A DNA stretch of 64,000 bases, from positions 109,029 to 173,028 of the forward strand of contig CALPRQ020000001.1 in assembly GCA_943326015.2 (NCBI GenBank), read 5' to 3'. This document shows positions 18,017 through 25,370 of the stretch, piece after piece (position 1 is the first letter of the stretch; every line of letters begins with the position of its first letter). A model generated the notes under the pieces. That model was not told the DNA's origin and searched no databases. It saw only the letters and a list, made by a program, of their open reading frames with translations. This stretch comes from Chitinophaga pinensis (GTDB lineage Bacteria > Pseudomonadota > Gammaproteobacteria > Burkholderiales > Burkholderiaceae_C). Position numbers and translations under genes: made by a program.

Positions 18017-18100
18017 GCGAATCAATATAGCACAGGAAACAGGACGGTTTTCTGACACAGGCGGCAATCAGGGTAAACCGCGAAACCGCGGGCACCCAGT

Positions 18101-19561
18101 TCAGGCAGTGCCGCCGACGGTCAGGCCTTCGATGCGCAGCGTGGGCTGGCCAACGCCGACCGGCACGCTCTGGCCGTCCTTGCCACAGCTGCCGACACCG
18201 CTGTCGAGCGCGAGGTCATTGCCAATCAAGGTGATCTTCTTGAGCGCCTCCGGGCCGCTGCCGACGATGGTCGCGCCCTTGACCGGATACAGCAGCTTGC
18301 CGTTCTCGACCCACCAGGCCTGGTTGGCGCTGAAGACGAACTTGCCGCTCGTGATGTCGACCTGGCCGCCGCCGAAATTGGTCGCGTACAGGCCCTTCTT
18401 GATGCTGGCGATGATCTCCTGCGGGTCCTTGTCGCCACCCAGCATGTAGGTGTTGGTCATGCGCGGCATCGGCAGATGGGCATAGCTCTCGCGCCGGCCG
18501 TTGCCGGTCGGCGCCACGCCCATCAGGCGCGCATTCAGGCTGTCCTGGATATAGCCCTTCAGGATGCCGTCCTCGATCAGCACGTTCTTCTGGCTGGCGC
18601 AGCCCTCGTCGTCGACGTTGAGCGAGCCACGGCGGTCGGCGATGGTGCCGTCGTCCAGCACCGTCACGCCCTTGGCCGCGACGCGCTGGCCGATGCGGCC
18701 GCTGAAGGCGCTGCTGCCCTTGCGGTTGAAGTCGCCTTCCAGGCCATGGCCAACCGCCTCGTGCAGCAGCACGCCGGGCCAGCCCGGGCCAAGCACCACG
18801 GTCATCTGGCCGGCCGGTGCCGGGCGCGAATCGAGGTTGGTCAGCGCCGCGCGCACCGCGTCATCGACATAGTCCTGCAGCAGGGCATCGTCGAAGCGGT
18901 CGAGGCCGAAACGGCCACCGCCACCGCCCGTGCCGACCTCGCGCCGGCCGCCCTGCTCGGCGATCACCGTCACCGACAACCGTGCCAGCGGCCTGACATC
19001 GGCGGCCAGCGTGCCATCGGCGCGTGCGACCAGCACCACGTCGTACTCGCTGGCCAGCCCGGCCATCACCTGCACCACGCGCGGGTCCTTGGCCTTGGCC
19101 AGGCGCTCGACCTTTTCGAGCAACGCGACCTTCTCGCTGCTGTCGAGGGTCGCGATCGGGTCCAGGCCGGCGTACAGGCTGCGCGACTTCGCGACCTTGC
19201 GCGCGCCGACCTTCGCCTTCAGATTCTGGCCCTGGGCGCCAATCGCGCGCACGCTGTGGGCGGCGTCGAGCAGCGCGGTCCAGCTCAGGTCGTCGGAATA
19301 GGCGAAGGCGGTCTTCTCGCCGCTGACGGCGCGCACGCCCACGCCCTGGTCGATGCTGAAACTGCCGGTCTTGACGATGCCCTCCTCCAGGCTCCAGCCC
19401 TCGGCGCGGGTGTACTGGAAGTAAAGGTCGGCGTCGTCGACGCCGGGCACGAGGATCTCGCCCAGCGCGCGCTTGAGGTGCTTCTCGTCCAGGCCGTAGG
19501 GCGAGAGCAGCAGGTCTTGGGCAACGGCCAGACGGGCCAGGGTGGGTTCACGGGCGATCAT
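18101..19561 (-). CDS. tldD: Metalloprotease TldD
   Basis: 486 residues from ATG 19561 (IAREPTLARLAVAQDLLLSPYG), close to the 481 of E. coli; the open frame continues upstream through rodA but that part is out-of-frame translation. The zinc motif HEAVGHGLEGD lies near residues 262-272. N-terminal DUF-like beta domain motifs (FQYTRAEGWSLEEGIVKTGSF) and C-terminal GNGRRESYAHLPMPRMTNTY and GGGQVDITSGKFVFS match the family. TldD acts with TldE/PmbA in cytoplasmic peptide processing and degradation; the partner is not in this window. It is 23 bases after rodA, so likely co-transcribed. A weak 5-bp hairpin with a short T run (18074-18091) follows. Confidence 0.95.
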   Translation of the reverse strand: MIAREPTLARLAVAQDLLLSPYGLDEKHLKRALGEILVPGVDDADLYFQYTRAEGWSLEEGIVKTGSFSIDQGVGVRAVSGEKTAFAYSDDLSWTALLDAAHSVRAIGAQGQNLKAKVGARKVAKSRSLYAGLDPIATLDSSEKVALLEKVERLAKAKDPRVVQVMAGLASEYDVVLVARADGTLAADVRPLARLSVTVIAEQGGRREVGTGGGGGRFGLDRFDDALLQDYVDDAVRAALTNLDSRPAPAGQMTVVLGPGWPGVLLHEAVGHGLEGDFNRKGSSAFSGRIGQRVAAKGVTVLDDGTIADRRGSLNVDDEGCASQKNVLIEDGILKGYIQDSLNARLMGVAPTGNGRRESYAHLPMPRMTNTYMLGGDKDPQEIIASIKKGLYATNFGGGQVDITSGKFVFSANQAWWVENGKLLYPVKGATIVGSGPEALKKITLIGNDLALDSGVGSCGKDGQSVPVGVGQPTLRIEGLTVGGTA

Positions 19562-19584
19562 GCCTGCATTGTAGGTTTTGTGCC

Positions 19585-20739
19585 TCAGGTCTGCACCAGC
19601 CGCCGCGCGCGCGCCACCGCCTGCAGTATCCCCAAGCCCGCGCCCAGCGTCACCATCGCGGTGCCGCCATAGCTGATGAAGGGCAGTGGCACGCCGACCA
19701 CCGGCAGGATGCCGCTGACCATGCCCATGTTGACGAAGCCGTAGACGAAGAAGATCATCGAGACCGCCCCGGCGAGCAGACGCGAGAACAGCGTCGGCCC
19801 GTCGAGCGCGATGCGCAAGCCCCGCGTGATCAGGAACAGCAGCGCCAGCGCCAGGCAGATCACGCCGACCAGGCCGAACTCCTCCGAGAACGCCGCGAAG
19901 ATGAAGTCGGTCGTGCGCTCGGGAATGAACTCCAGGTGGGTCTGCGTGCCCTGCATGAAGCCCTTGCCCCAGACCCCACCCGAGCCGATCGCGATCATGC
20001 CCTGCAGGATATGGAAGCCCTTGCCGAGCGGATCGCGCGTCGGGTCGAGCAGGGTGCAGACGCGCTGGCGCTGGTACTCGTGCAACACCTTCCAGTCGAC
20101 ATCGGGCGCGCACCACTGCGGCTCCATCACCACCAGGGTCACGACGCCGATGGCACCGAGCAGGATCGGCGGCAGGATCAGCTTCCAGCTCAGGCCGGCA
20201 AAGAAGATCACGAACAGGCCCGACGCCATCACCAGCAGCGCGGTCCCCAGGTCGGGCTGCTTCATGATCAACCCCACGGGAATCAGCAGGATCAGCCCGG
20301 CAACCGCGAAGTCAAGCGGACGCAGCGCCCCCTCGCGCTTCTGGAACCACCAGGACAGCATCAGCGGCATCGCGATCTTCATGATCTCGCTGGGCTGGAT
20401 CACGACGCCGACGTTGATCCAGCGCGTCGCGCCCTTCTTGGTGATGCCGAACAGCGCGACCGCCAGCAGCAGCGCCACGCCGACCGAATAGAGCGGCACC
20501 GCCAACATGGAAAGCCGCTGCAGGGGAATCTGTGCGACCAGGAACATCACACCGAGCGCGATCAGCATGTTGCGGCCGTGGTCAGGAAAACGGCTGCCAT
20601 TGTCGTAGCCGACCGAATACATCACGAGCATGCCGCCGCAGATCAGCAAGGCGACGGCCAGCGCCAACACGCCATCGAAGCCTTGAAAGGCTGGGCGCAG
20701 GCGTTGCCAGAGGGGAGGTTTTGCAAACACGGCAGACAT
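19585..20739 (-). CDS. rodA: Peptidoglycan glycosyltransferase / rod-shape protein RodA
   Basis: 384 residues with about ten hydrophobic helices. SEDS-family signatures: GATRWINVGVVIQPSEIMK near 105-123, MKQPDLGTALL near 158, HFIPERTTDFIFA-like FIPERTTDFIFAAFSEEFG near 275-293, and the C-terminal VGVPLPFISYGGTAM. RodA polymerises glycan strands with PBP2 during lateral wall growth. It starts 22 bases from the divergent YqiA-like gene; mreBCD and mrdA are not in this window, so this copy is separated from the usual mre-mrd cluster or that cluster lies outside. Confidence 0.95.
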   Translation of the reverse strand: MSAVFAKPPLWQRLRPAFQGFDGVLALAVALLICGGMLVMYSVGYDNGSRFPDHGRNMLIALGVMFLVAQIPLQRLSMLAVPLYSVGVALLLAVALFGITKKGATRWINVGVVIQPSEIMKIAMPLMLSWWFQKREGALRPLDFAVAGLILLIPVGLIMKQPDLGTALLVMASGLFVIFFAGLSWKLILPPILLGAIGVVTLVVMEPQWCAPDVDWKVLHEYQRQRVCTLLDPTRDPLGKGFHILQGMIAIGSGGVWGKGFMQGTQTHLEFIPERTTDFIFAAFSEEFGLVGVICLALALLFLITRGLRIALDGPTLFSRLLAGAVSMIFFVYGFVNMGMVSGILPVVGVPLPFISYGGTAMVTLGAGLGILQAVARARRLVQT

Positions 20740-20761
20740 GGGACTGGATTATCCTGCGCGC

Positions 20762-21352
20762 ATGAAAACCACGCACCTGCTTTACCTGCACGGCTTCCGT
20801 TCCTCGCCACAATCGACCAAGGCCAGGCTGATGGCCGAGCACATGCGGCGCGAGCATCCGGCCGTGACCTGGGCCTGCCCGCAGCTGCCGCCCTCGCCCG
20901 CCGCGGCGATGGAGCTGATCCGCGCACTCACCACCGGCTGGCCGCGCGAGTCAATGGCCGTGGTCGGCTCGTCGCTGGGCGGCTGCTATGCGGCACGGCT
21001 CGCGGTCGAGACCGGTTGCGCCAGGCTGGTGCTGATCAACCCGGCGGTACACCCCTCGCGCGACCTGGCCAAGTACATCGGCGAACAGAGCCACTGGCAC
21101 GACCCGCAGCAGAACTTCCACTTCGGCCCCGAGCATATCGGCGAGCTGCGCGCGATCGAGACCTTCGACCCGCCACAGCTGGATCGCTGCCTGCTGATCG
21201 CCGCCAAGGGCGACGAGGTGCTGGACTGGCGCGAGATGGTCGGGCGCTTTCCCGGCGCGCAGCTGCGGCTGGTCGAAGGCGGCGACCATGCGCTGAGCGA
21301 CTTCGAGTCGGCGCACCTCGGCGCGGTGATCGAGTTCCTGCAGCCGGCCTGA
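20762..21352 (+). CDS. YqiA/YcfP-like alpha/beta-hydrolase esterase
   Basis: 196 residues from ATG 20762, chosen because the family start TTHLLYLHGFRSSPQSTKA follows at once. The nucleophile elbow is GSSLGG (Ser near 67), the acid is in AKGDEVLDW and the His in EGGDHALSDF, completing a Ser-Asp-His triad. YqiA proteins hydrolyse short acyl and palmitoyl-CoA esters in vitro; the natural substrate is uncertain. It is followed by radA after 43 bases. Confidence 0.85.
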   Translation: MKTTHLLYLHGFRSSPQSTKARLMAEHMRREHPAVTWACPQLPPSPAAAMELIRALTTGWPRESMAVVGSSLGGCYAARLAVETGCARLVLINPAVHPSRDLAKYIGEQSHWHDPQQNFHFGPEHIGELRAIETFDPPQLDRCLLIAAKGDEVLDWREMVGRFPGAQLRLVEGGDHALSDFESAHLGAVIEFLQPA

Positions 21353-21395
21353 GGCCACGCCGCACGCCCGGCTCGCGGCTGCTACAGTCGCCGCC

Positions 21396-22793
21396 ATGGC
21401 CAAAGACAAGACCCTCTACGTCTGCAACGAATGCGGCGGCACCAGCACGCGCTGGCTCGGCAAATGCCCGAGCTGCGGCGCCTGGAACAGCCTGGTCGAA
21501 ACCGTCGCCGAGGCGCCGATCAGCAGCAAGAACCGCCTGAGCAGCAGCCCGAAGGGCCTGGCGCCAGCCTCCGAGCTCACGGTGCTCAGCGAGATCGAGG
21601 CCTCCGACGTCGAACGCACGCCGACCGGCCTGGGCGAGCTCGACCGCGTGCTGGGCGGCGGCATCGTCGAGGGCGGCGTGGTGCTGATCGGCGGCGACCC
21701 CGGCATCGGCAAGTCCACCCTGCTGCTGCAGGCGCTTGATGCGCTGCAGCGCGCCAACCTGTCCACGCTCTATGTCACCGGCGAGGAAAGCGGCGCCCAG
21801 GTCGCGCTCAGGTCGCGCCGGCTCGGCCTGGACCACAGCCAGGTCAAGGTGCTGGCCGAAATCCAGCTGGAGAAGATCCTCGCCACGCTCGACGCCAAGC
21901 GGCCGGCGATCGCGGTGATCGACTCGATCCAGACCGTCTACTCCGACCAGCTCAGCTCGGCGCCGGGCTCGGTGGCACAGGTGCGCGAATGCGCGGCGCA
22001 TCTGACGCGCGCGGCCAAGGCCAGCGGCGTCGCGATCGTGCTGGTCGGCCATGTGACCAAGGAAGGCGCGTTGGCGGGTCCGCGCGTGCTCGAACACATG
22101 GTCGACACCGTGCTCTATTTCGAGGGCGACACGCACAGCAGCTACCGGCTGATCCGCGCGATCAAGAACCGCTTCGGCGCGGTCAACGAGATCGGCGTCT
22201 TCGCCATGACCGAAAAAGGCCTCAAGGGCGTCAGCAACCCGAGCGCGATCTTCCTGAGCCAGCACAGCCAGCCGGTGCCGGGCAGCTGCGTGCTGGTGAC
22301 GCTCGAAGGCACGCGCCCGCTGCTGGTCGAAATCCAGGCCCTAGTCGACAGCGGCGGTCCCAGCCCGAGGCGCCTGAGCGTCGGCCTGGACCGCGACCGG
22401 CTGGCGATGCTGCTGGCAGTGCTGCACCGCCACGCCGGCGTGTCCTGCGCCGACCAGGACGTATTCGTCAACGCGGTCGGCGGCGTGCGCATTGGCGAAC
22501 CGGCGGCCGACCTGGCGGTGCTGCTGGCCATCACCTCGTCCTTGCGCGGCAAGGCGCTGCCGCAGGGCTTCCTGGCTTTCGGCGAAGTCGGCCTGGCCGG
22601 TGAAGTACGCCCGGCGCCGCGCGGCCAGGAACGGCTGAAGGAAGCCGCCAAGCTCGGCTTCTCGATCGCGATCGTGCCCAAGGCCAACCTGCCGAAGAAG
22701 TCCGACGGCGGCCTGGCCAAGGCGCTAGAAGGCATGACGATCTACCCGGTCGAGCGGATCGAGGAAGCGCTGGAGGTGGTGCGCGGCTTCTGA
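21396..22793 (+). CDS. radA: DNA repair ATPase RadA
   Basis: 465 residues. The N-terminal zinc finger has CNECG...CPSCG (residues 9-31). The RecA-like core has Walker A GGDPGIGKSTL near 98-108, the RadA-specific KNRFGAVNEIG motif near 257, and a C-terminal Lon-like domain from about 330. RadA acts in recombination-dependent repair and branch migration. It converges on dgkA with only 15 bases between stops; no terminator is visible. Confidence 0.96.
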   Translation: MAKDKTLYVCNECGGTSTRWLGKCPSCGAWNSLVETVAEAPISSKNRLSSSPKGLAPASELTVLSEIEASDVERTPTGLGELDRVLGGGIVEGGVVLIGGDPGIGKSTLLLQALDALQRANLSTLYVTGEESGAQVALRSRRLGLDHSQVKVLAEIQLEKILATLDAKRPAIAVIDSIQTVYSDQLSSAPGSVAQVRECAAHLTRAAKASGVAIVLVGHVTKEGALAGPRVLEHMVDTVLYFEGDTHSSYRLIRAIKNRFGAVNEIGVFAMTEKGLKGVSNPSAIFLSQHSQPVPGSCVLVTLEGTRPLLVEIQALVDSGGPSPRRLSVGLDRDRLAMLLAVLHRHAGVSCADQDVFVNAVGGVRIGEPAADLAVLLAITSSLRGKALPQGFLAFGEVGLAGEVRPAPRGQERLKEAAKLGFSIAIVPKANLPKKSDGGLAKALEGMTIYPVERIEEALEVVRGF

Positions 22794-22808
22794 GCGCTGG
22801 GGCGCGAC

Positions 22809-23201
22809 TCAGCCGGCCGGCAGGAAGCGGGCCAACAGCCTTGGCAGAAAGATCCAGGCCCCGGTCGCCAGCGCACCCAGGCTGGCCAGCAGCACGCCGG
22901 CCGCCGCCATGTCCTTGGCGTCGCGCGCCAGCCGGTGCCATTCGGGCGAGACCAGGTCCACCACGATCTCGATGCCGGTATTGAGCGCCTCGGCACACAG
23001 CACCAGCCCGATCACCGCCGACAGCAGCGCCCACTCGATGCGGCCGATGTCCAGCCAGGCACCCAGCAGCACCACCAGCGTAGCCGCCAGCAGATGCAGC
23101 CGCGCGTTGACCTGGCCGACCAGCAGCAGCTTGACGCCGCGCAGGGCGTGACCGAAAGACGCCACCCGCGACACGGAACGGTTGTGCAACAAGGGCCTCA
23201 T
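22809..23201 (-). CDS. dgkA: Diacylglycerol kinase / undecaprenol kinase-type membrane protein
   Basis: 130 residues with three hydrophobic helices (about 35-55, 58-80, 105-127). The active-site signature EALNTGIEIVVDLV, then ARDAKDMAAAGVLL matches DgkA. Members phosphorylate diacylglycerol recycled from membrane-derived oligosaccharides, or undecaprenol. It lies 13 bases after the PAP2 gene on the same strand, so the two lipid-phosphate enzymes are probably one operon, suggestively next to a polysaccharide locus that needs undecaprenyl phosphate. Confidence 0.92.
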   Translation of the reverse strand: MRPLLHNRSVSRVASFGHALRGVKLLLVGQVNARLHLLAATLVVLLGAWLDIGRIEWALLSAVIGLVLCAEALNTGIEIVVDLVSPEWHRLARDAKDMAAAGVLLASLGALATGAWIFLPRLLARFLPAG

Positions 23202-23214
23202 GATCTCGCCTGAA

Positions 23215-23745
23215 TCACCAGGGCCGTTGCCAGCCCACGGTCACACCGTGCGAGGCCGGCAGCAGGCTGATGCGGCCACCCGCCTGGGTCTCGGTGAAAT
23301 ACTCGGCCCAGGCATAGCCCAGTGCGCCACCGGCCAGCGTGTCTTTCCAGTAATGCTTGTCGGCCTGGACCCGCGCCAGCGCGGTCAGACTGGCCGCGCC
23401 GTACAGCAGATAAGGACTGACCTGCCCGGCATAGCGCTTGTCCAGATAGCGCGCCGAGGCAAATGCCACCGCCGTGTGGCCGGACGGAAAACTCTTGTCA
23501 TCCGACTTGTCGGGCCGCAACTCCGAGATCTGGGACTTCAGGATCTCGGTACTGCCCACGGTGGCACCCAGCGTCCAGGCCAGTTGCGCCGCTCCGTCGG
23601 CATCCCGGTCACGGTAGGTATAAGCCGCCGCCAGCGTCGGCAGACCCACGGCCAGCAGGTCGGAGGCCGTACTCCAACCCTGACCACCGGCATGACCCTG
23701 GGTCGCCAGCATCAAACCCATCAAAGAAATTGAAATTTTTTTCAT
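23215..23745 (-). CDS. PAP2-family phosphatase
   Basis: 176 residues. A short N-terminal signal (MKKISISLMGLMLATQGHA) precedes the acid phosphatase motifs KSQISELRP (KX6RP), FPSGHT and ARVQADKHYWKD. The second conserved Arg block begins ALARVQ rather than the commoner SR. Such enzymes dephosphorylate lipid phosphates, including undecaprenyl diphosphate or phosphatidate, in the periplasm or outer membrane. It is first in an operon with dgkA and divergent from the polysaccharide cluster across an AT-rich control region. Confidence 0.88.
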   Translation of the reverse strand: MKKISISLMGLMLATQGHAGGQGWSTASDLLAVGLPTLAAAYTYRDRDADGAAQLAWTLGATVGSTEILKSQISELRPDKSDDKSFPSGHTAVAFASARYLDKRYAGQVSPYLLYGAASLTALARVQADKHYWKDTLAGGALGYAWAEYFTETQAGGRISLLPASHGVTVGWQRPW

Positions 23746-23848
23746 GAAGCAATCATTTAAAATGAATTTAATATATATCCATAAGACATCAAAAAATTGC
23801 TGCGATTATAATCAACGGTTTATGCTCAATAAGCCAAGAAAAAGCACG
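23746..23848. promoter_or_regulatory. AT-rich divergent promoter region of the polysaccharide locus
   Basis: About 100 very AT-rich bases between the PAP2 gene and the Wzi-like gene. On the plus strand a perfect TATAAT sits at 23807-23812; 16-17 bases upstream is only a weak -35 (AGACAT/GACATC), which could mean an activator is needed. The predicted start near 23819 leaves a leader of about 30 bases to ATG 23849. This would be the main promoter for the 21-kb cluster. Confidence 0.6.
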
Positions 23849-25363
23849 ATGATTAAAGGCATCGTCATTGCGGTAGCTACGTCTGCTTCGATTTCGGCCT
23901 GGGCTGACGCAAGCCCGGCTTCGGTGCCCTATACGCCCTCCTGGCAAGCCAGGCACCACCTGCAACTGCTCGCGGACAACGCCGGCCTGGCGCTGACGAC
24001 CAGCCACTGGCCCTTGCCGGCCGCCGCCGTCCAGACCGCGCTCGCGGCCGTGCAAGCGACCGACGCCGCGCAGGAACAGTCCTTGCAATTCGTGCGCCGC
24101 GAGCTCGAGCGCCACCTGCTCACGGTACAGACCACGCTGCAATTGCGCACCGCGGCCGAAGGCGCCGGCGGCTACGACCAGAACTACACGCCAGGCAGTT
24201 CCTTCAGCCTGACCAGCGACCAGGCCGAGTGGAGGAGTCAAGACCTCTCGTTCGCAGGCCGGGTCGGTTTCAAGGTGGAGGAAAGCCCCAACTCGCTGCA
24301 GTCGTCCTTCTCCGGCCTGGGCAAGGAAGGCCGCGTCCAGTTTCGGCCCGAGAATACGGCCGCCGTGCTCAACTGGGGCGGCGTCAACCTGCAGGCGTTT
24401 TCGCACCAGAACTGGTGGGGGCCTGGCTGGCAATCCAGCCTCATCAACGGCCACAACAGTCCGGCCTGGATCGGGCTGGGCCTGCAACGCGCCAGTGCCC
24501 AGCGCTCCGAATCACCCTGGCTGTCCTGGCTCGGCCCCTGGACGCTGGAAGGCTTCGTCGCCCGGGCGCAAGACCCCGTCGTGGCAGCCAAGCAGCCCGA
24601 AGGCTATCTCTACACCGGCATGCGCATGACCTTCAAGCCCTTCCCCTGGGCCGAGGTCGGCTTGAGCCGGGCCATCCAATTCGGCGGCACGGGCCGGCCG
24701 CAGGACTTCAACTCCTACGTCCAGTCCCTGCTCGGCAAAAACACCAATCAAGATCCGGGCGATCCGCCCGACAGCAGTTCGCAAATCGCCGGCTACGACC
24801 TGCGCTTGCGCTGCCCGACCCATCGCAGCTGTGCTGCTTATGTACAACTGATGGGCGAAGATTCGGCCGGCAGCGGCGTGCCATTGCCTTCTCGCTTCAT
24901 GAGCCTGTTCGGAGTCGAAACCTGGCTCGACCAGGGACGCTACCGTGCGTTCGCCGAATACATCGATACCAGCATCGATAACAATTATGGCAACCCCCAC
25001 CGCAGTACCGGCTACACCAACCGTTACTATCCACAAGGCTTCACAAACGGCGGGCGCTGGATCGGCAGCGGATTCGGCGGCGGCTCCGAGGTGCTCACGC
25101 TGGGCTGGCTGGATGCACAAGCACAACGTCAGATCAAACTGCACACCGGCCAGATCCATTACAGTGTGGGCGCCTATCAGCCGGGCAACAAGGCACCCAA
25201 AGGCGAATTACTGGGCATATCGGCAAGCGAATCCTTCCGCTGGGGCCGTTACACCCTGACCCCAGAACTCGAATGGTTGCAATTGCGTGCCGGCAGTGAC
25301 CAGCGTGCCAACAAGACCGAATCCCTGCGCCTGGGCATCGCCCTGACCACCCCTCTGAACTGA
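23849..25363 (+). CDS. Wzi-like capsule assembly / outer-membrane protein
   Basis: 504 residues from ATG 23849. Earlier in-frame starts exist at 23822 and 23744, but the TATAAT box at 23807-23812 makes them unlikely (23822 would be nearly leaderless). A signal peptide (IKGIVIAVATSASISAWADA) is followed by a region rich in alternating aromatic beta-strands, as in the 18-stranded Wzi barrel (SHQNWWGPGWQSSLINGHNSPAW near 190; RAFAEYID, GWIGSGFGGG-like segments later). Wzi is an outer-membrane lectin that anchors capsule to the surface. It is first in the locus, 7 bases before the export gene. Confidence 0.85.
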   Translation: MIKGIVIAVATSASISAWADASPASVPYTPSWQARHHLQLLADNAGLALTTSHWPLPAAAVQTALAAVQATDAAQEQSLQFVRRELERHLLTVQTTLQLRTAAEGAGGYDQNYTPGSSFSLTSDQAEWRSQDLSFAGRVGFKVEESPNSLQSSFSGLGKEGRVQFRPENTAAVLNWGGVNLQAFSHQNWWGPGWQSSLINGHNSPAWIGLGLQRASAQRSESPWLSWLGPWTLEGFVARAQDPVVAAKQPEGYLYTGMRMTFKPFPWAEVGLSRAIQFGGTGRPQDFNSYVQSLLGKNTNQDPGDPPDSSSQIAGYDLRLRCPTHRSCAAYVQLMGEDSAGSGVPLPSRFMSLFGVETWLDQGRYRAFAEYIDTSIDNNYGNPHRSTGYTNRYYPQGFTNGGRWIGSGFGGGSEVLTLGWLDAQAQRQIKLHTGQIHYSVGAYQPGNKAPKGELLGISASESFRWGRYTLTPELEWLQLRAGSDQRANKTESLRLGIALTTPLN

Positions 25364-25370
25364 AATCCAC

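Noticed and set aside
18074..18091. 5-bp hairpin after tldD as a terminator
   Set aside because: Short stem and only three T residues; too weak to list as a separate feature.
19562..20116. Upstream extension of the tldD frame (185 codons)
   Set aside because: It reads through rodA in another frame, is Arg/Ala-rich, and the TldD family start is at 19561.
23866..23880. GCGGTAGCTACG resembling an ops (RfaH) element at the start of the polysaccharide locus
   Set aside because: Two mismatches to the ops core, lies inside the Wzi-like signal-peptide codons, and no RfaH evidence exists; likely chance.
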